Part shown: positions 42,862 to 51,686 of the stretch, one piece after another | Position numbering within the stretch: position 1 is the first letter of the stretch | Layout of the letters: every line of letters starts with the position of its first letter | NCBI RefSeq assembly: GCF_900167125.1 | Contig: NZ_FUYC01000005.1 | Coordinates: 1-64,000, forward strand | Length of the DNA: 64,000 nt | Origin: Paucidesulfovibrio gracilis DSM 16080 | Lineage (GTDB): Bacteria > Desulfobacterota > Desulfovibrionia > Desulfovibrionales > Desulfovibrionaceae | Direction of reading: 5' to 3' | Program-made: the position numbers and the translations under genes | The notes under the pieces: generated by a model | Databases searched by the model: none | Told to the model about the DNA's origin: nothing | Seen by the model: only the letters and a program-made list of their open reading frames with translations

Positions 42862-44022
42862 TTACCTCCCCACGGCCTTTTCAAATTCATGCACCCGCGA
42901 CATCCAGACCTTGCCTTCCATCTCGCCCCGCCAGGCCAGCCGGGGATTCACACGGTAGACCAGGGAACCGTTCACCCGGGTATAGAGCAGCCAGCCGCTT
43001 CGTGCCAGCCGATCCGAGGCCTCGAACAACGCCCCCTCGTCCACACCCAGCCGGATCATGGTCTCGGAACGCACCAGCAGGGCGTAATTGTCGAAACGCA
43101 ACCGCGCCGCCACATACAGCAACAACCGCCGGTCCAACTCCTGAATTTGTCGATCCTTCAACAACCGCAACATATTGTGCTGGCTAAAGGACACGGACGA
43201 CGTCCCCACATCCACAAGGCGGGTCTTGGCGCTGCGGCCCAGGGATTCCACTCCGCCGTCCAGGAAATAATAATCCGTATATCCATTGGCTTGCAGGAAA
43301 TATTGCAGCCAACGGGTCTGGCCGCCGTCCGCATCGAAAATAAGCAGTCGCCGCTCCACCCAGACCCGGTTGGTCACGGCCTGCAGCAACGACTCCATGG
43401 GGATGTTGCGCACGTCGCGCAGGCGCGGTTCCCGCTCCCGGTGGTAGATGTCCCGAATATCCACCACCAGCGCGCCCGGCTCGTAGGAAAGCCGCTCAAA
43501 TTCGTCATAGGCAAGCAAATGGCGACGATACAGGGCCGGAGAAATAACCCGCTCCAGGCTGGCCGGGGAATTGCCCATAAGCGTGGCCTTGTCCGGTGCG
43601 GCCGCGATCCAGGCGAACACGCCCGCGTCATAGACGTAGACGTTTTCCCAGCCTTGGTTCACGGCCTCCTGAGCCACCCGAAAGGCCCGGGAGCAGGCCG
43701 GATCATTGCAATAGAACACCAATGGCGAGGATGCGTCGCGGGCGCGGATGCGTTCCACCACGGCCAGGGGACGGCCATGGGCGATGGGCGCGTTCACGGC
43801 TTTGTTGATGCGCGCCACCTCGTATTCAAACTCGGAACGCACATCCACGATCACGGCGCGGGGATATATTTTCAGCAGGGTTTCGGAATCCACCACGGAC
43901 ACGGCGGGATAAAACGGACGCAGGGGGAAATCGTCCTGACCCTGTGCCACACCCGGCAGCAGCATCAATACGACGCACATCAGTCCCCAGAATCTTCCGG
44001 GCCGTCCCTTTCCTATTGCCAT
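42862..44022 (-). CDS. Periplasmic protein with two rhodanese domains
   Basis: This 386-residue protein has a signal peptide (about 1-29) and two rhodanese-like domains. The first (about 45-140) has VDVRSEFEYEVARI and an active-site Cys in YCNDPACSRA. The second (about 170-270) has VVDIRDIYHRERE but no evident catalytic Cys. A C-terminal part (about 290-386) is unassigned. Rhodaneses transfer sulfane sulfur. It is the first gene of the operon encoding the NMT1-type protein and partner-switching system. ATG 44022 was chosen because the signal peptide starts there. Confidence 0.88.
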   Translation of the reverse strand: MAIGKGRPGRFWGLMCVVLMLLPGVAQGQDDFPLRPFYPAVSVVDSETLLKIYPRAVIVDVRSEFEYEVARINKAVNAPIAHGRPLAVVERIRARDASSPLVFYCNDPACSRAFRVAQEAVNQGWENVYVYDAGVFAWIAAAPDKATLMGNSPASLERVISPALYRRHLLAYDEFERLSYEPGALVVDIRDIYHREREPRLRDVRNIPMESLLQAVTNRVWVERRLLIFDADGGQTRWLQYFLQANGYTDYYFLDGGVESLGRSAKTRLVDVGTSSVSFSQHNMLRLLKDRQIQELDRRLLLYVAARLRFDNYALLVRSETMIRLGVDEGALFEASDRLARSGWLLYTRVNGSLVYRVNPRLAWRGEMEGKVWMSRVHEFEKAVGR

Positions 44023-44220
44023 GTCCGCTCCGTGAGTTCGGGCCGCCGCGAGGATGCGGCCCATACACTTCCTTGATTGCTCTATCAGGTTGCGGACAAA
44101 AGCGAAAGAGCGGACGTCCGCAGCGCCTTCCAAGGAGAAACGGACATGCGCAGAAACGATCCCGGACAACGGCCCGACAAAGACACCCCCTGGGAAAGCA
44201 GGCTCCCGGTCGCGCCTGCG

Positions 44221-45132
44221 CTATCCATTGTCGGACTCGGCAAAGCCGAAGTCGTCCTGGTGGGTGTCCAGGTACCCGTTCAACACGTCCAGGCCGATGA
44301 GCGGCTCGCTGGAGAGGGCCAGGGGATGCACTGTCGTGCGGCGGAAGATGTCGTGCCCTTCGTCCCAGACGCTTTCCGGCGTGACCTTGTTCATGAGCAC
44401 GCCGGCAAGGGGGATCTCCATCTCGTCCAGGCTGGTGCAGATGCGTCCGGCCTCGGCAAAGGAAAGCCGGTCCGGGTTGACCACCAGGTGGATATGGCAA
44501 CGCTCCCCGCTGCGGAACAAATCACGCAGCTCCGTAAAAAACACACGCTGTTTGTCCAGCCGGGAGCTGATCTTGTCACATTCGATCTCACACGCGCCCA
44601 TGTGAATCTTGGTGATGATCTTCTTTTTCTCCATGATCTCCTTGCGCAGAGCCAGGAGCTGTTCCAGCCAGACCAGGGAAAGAGCGGGCAGGTTGAAAAA
44701 TTTCATGGTCAGGGCCGTGGGCGGCATGTCGTAGACGATGATGTCCGGCCCGGGATTTTTATCGCGGTAATGCTTGAAGGCCAGGAGCAAGGCGTATTCT
44801 TCCAGGCCGGGGGAATGCTTGATCACATTCAGGCGGTCGCCAAGGTTGAAGGCCGCGTGATAGGTGTAGGTGCGGCGCACCTGATCCTCAATGCCGCGCA
44901 GGTACTCCCGAATCCAATCGTCAATGTCGGCCTGGGCCACGCGCAGCCGGTCGGCCACGGCAATGGGCTTGGCCCCGAATTCCATATCGAAAATGTCGGA
45001 CTGGTTGTGGGCCGGGTCCAGAGAAACCAGGAGCACCTCGCGTCCGGACCGGGCCAGCTGCATGGCCGTGAGCGACGATGTGGTGGATTTGCCCACCCCT
45101 CCCTTTCCAGCATGAAAATAATAGCGTTGCAT
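44221..45132 (-). CDS. ArsA/Get3-type ATPase
   Basis: This 303-residue protein is a P-loop ATPase of the ArsA/Get3 group: AGKGGVGKSTTS (8-19) is the deviant Walker A and LDPAHNQSD (38-46) the switch I region. A later DMPPTALTMKF marks switch II, and LVVNPDRLSF is the typical downstream element. It has one ATPase domain, as in Get3, and Cys in GACEIEC. No arsenite genes are near. Instead it follows a 4-TM protein and a 96-residue protein in one operon. GGGAGTG precedes ATG 45132. It may drive insertion or release of a membrane protein, or ion export with its partners; the substrate is unknown. Confidence 0.9.
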   Translation of the reverse strand: MQRYYFHAGKGGVGKSTTSSLTAMQLARSGREVLLVSLDPAHNQSDIFDMEFGAKPIAVADRLRVAQADIDDWIREYLRGIEDQVRRTYTYHAAFNLGDRLNVIKHSPGLEEYALLLAFKHYRDKNPGPDIIVYDMPPTALTMKFFNLPALSLVWLEQLLALRKEIMEKKKIITKIHMGACEIECDKISSRLDKQRVFFTELRDLFRSGERCHIHLVVNPDRLSFAEAGRICTSLDEMEIPLAGVLMNKVTPESVWDEGHDIFRRTTVHPLALSSEPLIGLDVLNGYLDTHQDDFGFAESDNG

Positions 45133-45179
45133 AATCGGTTCACTCCCTGATCCACGACATGATCACCGCGGGCCGCCTG

Positions 45180-45470
45180 TCAGAGCACGTCAAACATGGA
45201 AAACAAATCCGCCAGCGGATCCTGGGCCGTACAAGCCCGGTTCGCCATGAGCGTCAATTCTTTTTCCATTTCGGGCAGCAATTCCAAAGAAATATACATG
45301 GGCGGCGCCTGAATGCCCACAAAGGATCCCAGCACCAACAGGCTGAAGATGTTTTCCAGTTCCCGGGTCTCCCACTCCAGCCGATCCGTGGCCTGGTGGC
45401 GATGGACCTCCTCGGCCAGCTTCCAGCCCCGGCGGAGCTTGTCCAGCAGATTTCGCAACAGGTCGTTCAT
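45180..45470 (-). CDS. Small protein between the 4-TM protein and the ArsA-type ATPase
   Basis: This 96-residue protein is mostly helical and has no signal peptide. Its middle is hydrophobic (FSLLVLGSFVGIQAPPMYIS), which may be a membrane or amphipathic helix. I do not recognise the family. ATG 45470 overlaps the stop of the 4-TM gene (ATGA), and the ATPase gene follows 47 bases later. This points to a three-protein assembly. Confidence 0.75.
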   Translation of the reverse strand: MNDLLRNLLDKLRRGWKLAEEVHRHQATDRLEWETRELENIFSLLVLGSFVGIQAPPMYISLELLPEMEKELTLMANRACTAQDPLADLFSMFDVL

Positions 45471-45949
45471 GCGGACTCCCGCCCCACGCGGAACAGGCGC
45501 ATCTCGTGCGTGACGCGCTCCCGCGACGGGAAATAATAGTAGGCCGCATAGAGCGCGGCCAGGGTGGCTCCGGCAAAATGAAACAGGCTCACCCCAAGCA
45601 GGTAGCCCAAGGCCGCGACCCAGGTGGCGGGCAGGGCCGTGTTCAGCAAATTTTTCTCGAACGCCAGAAAATCCGGCGTATCCACGCTGCGGGCTTCGGC
45701 CACGCGCCCCACGAAACGCACACGCATCCACAAGGGAGAAGCCAGCGCCAGGACCACGGCAACGATCAACACCGCAGGGCCGGCCACATCCAAAGGAATC
45801 ATGTCCACGGGCTGGGCCTGAAAGAAACGCAGCACCAACCCCAGCAGGGCCAGGGCCGCGGCAGGAACCAGCAAGACGAAGTAATGGCGGAGCAGATTCC
45901 CCCGCAGCTGTTCCAAAAGCTCCACTCGGGTATCGACAGTCTGGGGCAT
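45467..45949 (-). CDS. Four-TM membrane protein of an ArsA-linked operon
   Basis: This 160-residue protein has four membrane helices (about 22-42, 55-75, 103-121 and 123-140) and a basic end, MRLFRVGRESA. No catalytic motif is seen. It is the first gene of the putative three-gene set with the ATPase. ATG 45949 was preferred to ATG 45967 by spacing from AAAGAGC. A perfect 11-bp hairpin lies just upstream, after the CstA-family gene. Confidence 0.78.
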   Translation of the reverse strand: MPQTVDTRVELLEQLRGNLLRHYFVLLVPAAALALLGLVLRFFQAQPVDMIPLDVAGPAVLIVAVVLALASPLWMRVRFVGRVAEARSVDTPDFLAFEKNLLNTALPATWVAALGYLLGVSLFHFAGATLAALYAAYYYFPSRERVTHEMRLFRVGRESA

Positions 45950-45968
45950 GCTCTTTCCTTCATTCAAG

Positions 45969-45995
45969 CCCCGGCCGGGACAAACCCGGCCGGGG
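45969..45995 (-). other. Intercistronic hairpin after the CstA-family gene
   Basis: CCCCGGCCGGG (45969-45979) and CCCGGCCGGGG (45985-45995) form a perfect 11-bp stem with loop ACAAA, 26 bases after the CstA stop at 46021. No T-tract follows on the minus strand, so it may stabilise the upstream mRNA end or terminate weakly. Confidence 0.6.
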
Positions 45996-46020
45996 ACAGG
46001 ATGTTTCGTTGTACGGACCG

Positions 46021-47760
46021 CTAGCCGGCGTCGCGCATGGCTTCAGAGCCATCGGTCTTGAAGAACCGGACCAATCCCTCAAGGATGACCCAGATGGACA
46101 CGCCGAGCACCAGCATGTTCAAGGTCATCAGCAGCATGTTGTCCTTGGCCGCGTAGATGCCCTGGTTGATGAAGATGGCCCAGATGGTCATGGAGGCCAG
46201 GAACAGGGCCGGAAGACCGGAGATGAGCCAGGCCAGGCCGCCGCGCCGCTTCAGGTACACGGTGACCGTGGTGAGCACCAGGGCCGCGAGAATCTGGTTC
46301 ACGCAACCGAACAGGGGCCACAGCGCCAGAGCGCCCTTGCCGTTGGCACCGGAGCTGAAGGCCAGGCAACCGGCCAGGAACACGGCCACGGCAGTGGAGA
46401 AGAACTTGTTGTTGAACAGGCCGCTGAGCGGTGTGGAGCTGAACAGCTCGGTCAGCGCGTACCGCTCGATGCGGGTGGCCGTATCCATGGTGGTTCCGGC
46501 GAAGGAAGCCACGAACACGCCCATGATGGCCAGGGCCACGTTATGCGGCAGGCCAATGGTTTCGATCATGTTGGCAGCGCCGACCACAAAGGCCGCCACC
46601 TTGGAACCGAGACCAGCGGCCGCGGCCCAGGAGGAGTAGTGCGTGGTCCAGGCGGCCAGACCGGTGAGGGCCGCGCCGTCCTTGGTGGTGTAGCCCAGGC
46701 CGATGCCCGCGGCCACGGCCACGATGACCAGGGTGGAGAGGGTCGCTTCGGTGAGCATGCCGCCGTATCCCACGAACAGGGAGTCCTCTTCACTACGCAC
46801 CTGCTTGGAGGTGGTGCCGGAGGAAACCAGGGAGTGGAAGCCGGAGATGGCGCCGCAGGCGATGGTGATAAACAGGAACGGGATCATGGACGGAGCGCCG
46901 TCCGGATGCGCCTGCACCGCCGGGGCTACCATTTCCAGACCGCCGGAGCTGAACGAAGCCGCAAACACGCCCACGACCATAAGGGCCAGGGCCACCACCA
47001 GCTGGTGGGAGTTGATGAAGTCACGCGGCTGGAGCAGCAGGGTCACGGGCAGGGTCGAGGCGATAAAGGCGTAGGCCAGCAGCACCAGGGTCCAGGTTCC
47101 GGTGGCGGGCATGCCACCGATGGTGGGCAGGTCAATGGGCACGTAGGTGCCGATGACCACCGTGACGTACATGAGAATCAGTGCGCCGATGGACCAGGTC
47201 AGGCTGTTCACGCCCTTCTTGTAGATCATGTAGCCGAGACCCATGGCGATGGGCACTTCCAGCCACACCGGGAGCACGGACGCGGGGTACATGTGGAAGA
47301 TCACGGCAATGACCAGACCGAAGATGGCGGTGATGATCAGCAGATCAAGGAAGACCACCACAAAGAAGAAAATCTTGGTGCGCGGGCTGATGTACTTGGC
47401 CGTGAATTCGGATACGGACTTGCCCTGGTTGCGCATGGACAGGATCAGCGCGCCGAAGTCGTGCACCGCACCCATGATGATGCTGCCGAAGAAGATCCAG
47501 ATCATGGCCGGCAGCCAGCCCCAAATGACCGCGATGGCCGGACCCACGATGGGACCGGTACCCGCGATGGACGTAAAATGGTGACCGAAGATGATTTCTT
47601 TTTTCGTTGGTACGAAGTCGTAGCCGTCCTCAAATTCCACGGACGGGGCTTTGGTGTCGCCGGAAAGGGCGAAAATCTTTTTCCCAATGTACCGACCATA
47701 GAGCCGGTACATGATCAGATAGCCAAAAAATGCGATCAGCATCATGAACAAGGCGTCCAT
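46021..47760 (-). CDS. cstA: CstA-family carbon starvation/pyruvate transporter
   Basis: This 579-residue protein has about sixteen membrane helices and CstA family motifs: GHHFTSIAGTGPIVGPAIAV near residue 60, and MDTATRIERY and NKFFSTAVAV later. E. coli members CstA and BtsT import pyruvate (and peptides for CstA). BtsT is induced by the BtsS/BtsR system, a LytS/LytTR pair like the one encoded a few kilobases upstream. Pyruvate uptake is therefore a reasonable guess. GGAGGGA precedes ATG 47760. The start was set at MDALFMM because it begins the first helix. Confidence 0.95.
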   Translation of the reverse strand: MDALFMMLIAFFGYLIMYRLYGRYIGKKIFALSGDTKAPSVEFEDGYDFVPTKKEIIFGHHFTSIAGTGPIVGPAIAVIWGWLPAMIWIFFGSIIMGAVHDFGALILSMRNQGKSVSEFTAKYISPRTKIFFFVVVFLDLLIITAIFGLVIAVIFHMYPASVLPVWLEVPIAMGLGYMIYKKGVNSLTWSIGALILMYVTVVIGTYVPIDLPTIGGMPATGTWTLVLLAYAFIASTLPVTLLLQPRDFINSHQLVVALALMVVGVFAASFSSGGLEMVAPAVQAHPDGAPSMIPFLFITIACGAISGFHSLVSSGTTSKQVRSEEDSLFVGYGGMLTEATLSTLVIVAVAAGIGLGYTTKDGAALTGLAAWTTHYSSWAAAAGLGSKVAAFVVGAANMIETIGLPHNVALAIMGVFVASFAGTTMDTATRIERYALTELFSSTPLSGLFNNKFFSTAVAVFLAGCLAFSSGANGKGALALWPLFGCVNQILAALVLTTVTVYLKRRGGLAWLISGLPALFLASMTIWAIFINQGIYAAKDNMLLMTLNMLVLGVSIWVILEGLVRFFKTDGSEAMRDAG

Positions 47761-48050
47761 ACACGTCCCTCCACTTTGGTTTTGCATTGCGTCCGGACCC
47801 GCGGCCGCCATGCGGGCTGGCCGCCCCTCCCGGTCCGGATGTTGCCCACGATCTATGCATGATCCCGAGCATCATTCAATATGAAGTGGAGAAATTGCAT
47901 TTTTGCGGAACGAATGGTCGATACGACAGCTTGAAATGCAGCCGTGCAACAGGGTGGAATACTGCTGGGCGCGGCCGCACCGTTATCGCATCTTGCGATC
48001 CCGCATCCCGTAGCATGTGCATCCGTTCGGGAACAACCGCCCGTCGCGGC
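47761..48050 (-). other. Upstream region of the CstA-family gene
   Basis: This 290-base spacer holds no gene. On the minus strand, ACCATTC (plus 47912-47918) resembles one half of a BtsR/LytTR-type site, ACC[AG]TTC. I see no second half at the usual spacing, so the site is only suggestive. Confidence 0.3.
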
Positions 48051-49808
48051 TCACGACGGTGAGGCCTCTTTCCGTTCCTCCTCACGGACCAAAGAGACAG
48101 GCAGACTGAAGCAAAAGCAGGTTCCCTGTCCGACTTCGCTGGTGACGCTGACACCACCGCCCATGGCCTCCACAAGACGCCGCACAATGGACAGCCCCAA
48201 TCCGGCCCCACGCCCCACGGCCGCGTCACCTGGACGGCTCTGCACAAAAGGATTGAAAAGGGTGTCCAGGGCTGATTCCTCAATGCCGCGCCCCGTGTCC
48301 GCAACGCAAAAGAGCATGCGGATCTTGTCGCTGGAAGGCCCGGGAAGCCGTCCGACATCCACTTCCACGCTCCCGGCGTCCGTAAACTTCACGGCATTGC
48401 TGAGCAGATTATTGCAAATTTGCTGCAAGCGCAGGGCATCGCCGCGTAAAAATTGCGGAAGCGCCCTGTCCGCTCGCAGCACCAGGGCCACGCCCTTTTC
48501 GCGGCAGGCCGGAGCAAAAAGGTGCTCCACCTGCTGCAACACCTCGCGGGGCTGGAAAACCTGGTCCGCCAGCTCCAGCCGTCCCGCCTCCACACGGGAC
48601 AAATCAAGGATATCGTTCAAAAGCGTCATCAGCCGCTTGGCGGCCCGTTGCGCATGGTCCACATATTCGGCCTGCTCCGGATTCAAATCCGTGGTTTGGA
48701 GCAACTGCTGCATGCCCATGACCCCGTTGAGCGGCGTACGGATTTCATGGCTCATGCGGGCAAGAAATTCCGACTTGGTCTGATTTGCCTGTTCCGCTGC
48801 GGTCTTGGCCCGCTCCAAGGCATGCTCCACCTTGCGGCGTCTGGAATTCTCCGCGTGCAGACGCTCCACGGTGCGGCCCAGTTCCTCGGTCCGCCGCCCC
48901 ACATCGCGTTGCAGCGTGCTCTGCCGATAGGCCAGCAGGTACGCCACAACCCCGCTGAGGAACAACACGAGCACGGCAAGTGTCCGAAAAGCACGAATGG
49001 AGAGTGAAATCAGTGAACGCCAGCCGTCCTTCGGAACCATGGCCAGGTGCCAGACTCCTTCGGGAAGCAGCACGTCCACGGTTTCCGGGTCCGACTCCAG
49101 CACCTCGGGCCGCCCGTAAAAGACGTTGCCCCCCACATCCACAAGGGCCAGATGCATCTGATCCATGTCCGAGGCAATGCCTGCTTCCCGAAACACGGGC
49201 GGCACATCCACCACCATGGTGGCCAGCCCCCAGAATGTCGCACCATCAAACACGGCAATACGGGCCACAAGCCCCAGTCCGCCCTGACGCAGTTCATACG
49301 GACCGCTCAACGCCACATGCCCGGTTTCCATGGCCCGCCGCACATCCTTTCGCACCTGGGGGCGCTTGTCCTCAAGGAGGTTGTGGCCCACGGCCTTGCG
49401 GTTGCGCTCCAGCGGGTAGACAAACGTGTTCACCCCACCGGGCGCCACAATGAAATTCCGGACTCCCGAGGCAGAGGAGTGCAGCCCCGAGGCAAAAAGA
49501 TTAAAGGATTCTTCAAGGATCCGCATGGCCTCACCCCGCTGTACCGCGGTTTCAGTGAAGACCTTAAGCCCCTGCAACAGGGAAAGACGGCGGTTCACGG
49601 CATTGGCCAGGGCAATGCTGTAACGGTCGAGCTGCTCCCGGACCTCGGCGCGATTCTGTTCCAAAAGATATCCGCGATAACGCTGCTCCAAACCATGCAG
49701 CAACGTCCCCACCAGGGCCGCCACCACCAGGGCCGCCACAGCAGCCTTCCGCCGCGGCGAACGCAACAGCCCCGTCTTTCGCCTGCTTCCTATGGCCCCT
49801 GACTCCAT
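48051..49808 (-). CDS. CHASE-domain membrane histidine kinase
   Basis: This 585-residue protein has two membrane helices (about 24-43 and 274-296) and between them an extracytoplasmic CHASE-type sensor (about 60-260), with YPLERNRKAVGHNLLED. A coiled-coil linker (about 300-345) leads to HisKA, with H354 in SHEIRTPLNGVMG, and an ATPase domain with NAVKFTDAG and ADTGRGIEES. There is no receiver domain and no cognate regulator next to it except the LytTR pair upstream. It lies between CstA-family and LytS genes on the same strand. AAGGGCGGAG precedes ATG 49808. Confidence 0.93.
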   Translation of the reverse strand: MESGAIGSRRKTGLLRSPRRKAAVAALVVAALVGTLLHGLEQRYRGYLLEQNRAEVREQLDRYSIALANAVNRRLSLLQGLKVFTETAVQRGEAMRILEESFNLFASGLHSSASGVRNFIVAPGGVNTFVYPLERNRKAVGHNLLEDKRPQVRKDVRRAMETGHVALSGPYELRQGGLGLVARIAVFDGATFWGLATMVVDVPPVFREAGIASDMDQMHLALVDVGGNVFYGRPEVLESDPETVDVLLPEGVWHLAMVPKDGWRSLISLSIRAFRTLAVLVLFLSGVVAYLLAYRQSTLQRDVGRRTEELGRTVERLHAENSRRRKVEHALERAKTAAEQANQTKSEFLARMSHEIRTPLNGVMGMQQLLQTTDLNPEQAEYVDHAQRAAKRLMTLLNDILDLSRVEAGRLELADQVFQPREVLQQVEHLFAPACREKGVALVLRADRALPQFLRGDALRLQQICNNLLSNAVKFTDAGSVEVDVGRLPGPSSDKIRMLFCVADTGRGIEESALDTLFNPFVQSRPGDAAVGRGAGLGLSIVRRLVEAMGGGVSVTSEVGQGTCFCFSLPVSLVREEERKEASPS

Positions 49809-49949
49809 GCTCCGCCCTTCGCTTCAAAAGAGTATGTGTTTCAAATATACTAACCCATATTTCTGTGGAATTGTCCAGCCCGGGCACGGACCGGATAGAT
49901 CTGAATCGGAGAACACGCCGGTGCTGGCGAACAAGCCGGGAGGCCGCAC

Positions 49950-51662
49950 TCAGTTTACGGACCGGCGCGGCACCGTAAAGCTTACCGTGGTTCCCCGGCC
50001 GGGCAGACTGTCGATGCGCAGGGAATGCTCCGGCCCGAACATCTGCTCCAGACGGTTCTTGCAGTTGCGCACACCGATATGGTCGTCCCCGGCGTATTCG
50101 CCCTCGCCTTCCAGCAGGGAACGCACATGCGCCCCGGTCATGCCCACGCCGTCGTCCTCCACCTGCACGCGCACCAACCCGTTCTCTCCAGTGATGTCCA
50201 AACGCACCACACCGCCCTGCTCCCGGCCCAGAATACCGTGCTTGACCCCGTTTTCCACCAGGGGCTGAATGATCAGCGCAGGAATGATGCAGTCCTCCAG
50301 CCCGGGCTGCACGCGCACTTCGCTTTGAATACGCTCGCCGAATCGGGCCTTTTCGATCTCCAGATAGGAGCGCACCTGTTCCAGCTCGGATTCAAGTGGG
50401 GCAAAGCTGCCGTCCGAGGCCAGGTTGCGGCGCATAAACAATGCCAGCTCCGACAGCAGCGAACGGGCGCGCTCCGGCTTGGTGCGGCAAAATGAGCCAA
50501 TGGTGTTCAGGGCGTTGAACAAAAAATGGGGGTTGATCTGGGCCTGAAGCCGCCGAATCTCGGCCCGGGCCAATAGCTGATTCTTGATCTGAATATCCTC
50601 CAGCTCCAGCTGGGTGGAAAACAGATCGGCCAGCCCCTTGGCCAATTCGAAATGCACCTCGTCCAGGCGCACGTCCTCGGTGCCGTAAAGTTTGAGCGCG
50701 CCCACAATGCGCCCGCCCTTGCGCATGGGTACGATCACTGCGGAACTGAGTGGACAATGGGGTACGTCGCAGCCGATGGCCTCCCGGTTGCGCAGGAACA
50801 TGGGAACCCCGGTACGCAAGACCTTGCGTGTGGCCTGGGTTCGCAATCCCTTGCCGATTTCATGATGATCGTCGCCCGCCCCGATATGGGCCAGCACCTT
50901 GGTGGTGTCCGCGATGTCCACGGCGGCCACGGGTACCCGTTCCCAGATAATGGATGCCGTGGCCCGGGCCGAATCCCGGTTCAGGCCGGAGCGCAGATGC
51001 CCCACGGTCTTGTTGGCGATGTCCAGAATCTGATGAATGCGGCTGGAATCCCGGCGGCTGCGGTACTCGAAAAGCATGTGCAGAGATTGCACGAAAAGCA
51101 CGGCCCCGAAGGTATTCACCGTGATCATGGGAATGGTGATGACCTTGACCAGTTCCAACGCCTGTTCAAAAGGTTTGGCCATGGTCAGGACCATGAGCTG
51201 GTGCACGGTCTCCCCCACCAGTCCGACCCAAAGAGCCACGCGCCAGTTCAGGCTGTTGCCGCGCAAGCGGCGGTGTACCCAACCGGCAAAACAGCCCTCC
51301 AAAAACGTGGCCAATCCGCAGGGAAGAGAGCTGAATCCGCCCGGATCGATAAGGTAACGGTGTCCCCCGGCAATCAGCCCGGCCCCGAAGCCCACGCTGG
51401 GTCCGCCCAGCAGTCCGGCCGTGATCACCGAGACCCCGCGCAGGTTGGCGTAGGACTCGAACACCACGTCCCCGCCATACGTGCCAAGGATGCCGAAACA
51501 GCCGAAGATCAGGGCCAGCAGCAATCGGTACCGCGGCTCGGGCTTGCGAATGACCCCCAGCCTGCCCACGGGCGTAAGCGACAGCACGAACAGGCCCATG
51601 GCCAGCATGGCGCCGAATCGCTCGATCAGGGTCAGCAGCAGATTGAGGATGTGATAGGTCAC
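49950..51662 (-). CDS. LytS-type sensor kinase with 5TM and GAF domains
   Basis: This 570-residue protein has a 5TMR-LYT membrane domain (about 5-200, with GGHRYLIDPGGFSSLPCG), a GAF domain (about 205-350) and a kinase of the LytS type. H379 lies in QINPHFLFNALNTIGSF, and an ATPase with LVENGVKHGI and VEDDGVGM follows. It is the same layout as BtsS and YpdA, which sense pyruvate, and a CstA-family gene lies downstream. GTG 51662 is the start, with GGAG upstream. The LytTR gene is 24 bases upstream. Confidence 0.94.
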   Translation of the reverse strand: MTYHILNLLLTLIERFGAMLAMGLFVLSLTPVGRLGVIRKPEPRYRLLLALIFGCFGILGTYGGDVVFESYANLRGVSVITAGLLGGPSVGFGAGLIAGGHRYLIDPGGFSSLPCGLATFLEGCFAGWVHRRLRGNSLNWRVALWVGLVGETVHQLMVLTMAKPFEQALELVKVITIPMITVNTFGAVLFVQSLHMLFEYRSRRDSSRIHQILDIANKTVGHLRSGLNRDSARATASIIWERVPVAAVDIADTTKVLAHIGAGDDHHEIGKGLRTQATRKVLRTGVPMFLRNREAIGCDVPHCPLSSAVIVPMRKGGRIVGALKLYGTEDVRLDEVHFELAKGLADLFSTQLELEDIQIKNQLLARAEIRRLQAQINPHFLFNALNTIGSFCRTKPERARSLLSELALFMRRNLASDGSFAPLESELEQVRSYLEIEKARFGERIQSEVRVQPGLEDCIIPALIIQPLVENGVKHGILGREQGGVVRLDITGENGLVRVQVEDDGVGMTGAHVRSLLEGEGEYAGDDHIGVRNCKNRLEQMFGPEHSLRIDSLPGRGTTVSFTVPRRSVN

Positions 51663-51686
51663 GTTGCCACGACTCCGGCCAAAGAA

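Noticed and set aside
47912-47918. BtsR-type operator upstream of the CstA-family gene
   Set aside because: Only one half-site-like ACCATTC was found, without the second copy at the expected spacing. It is recorded only as a weak hint.
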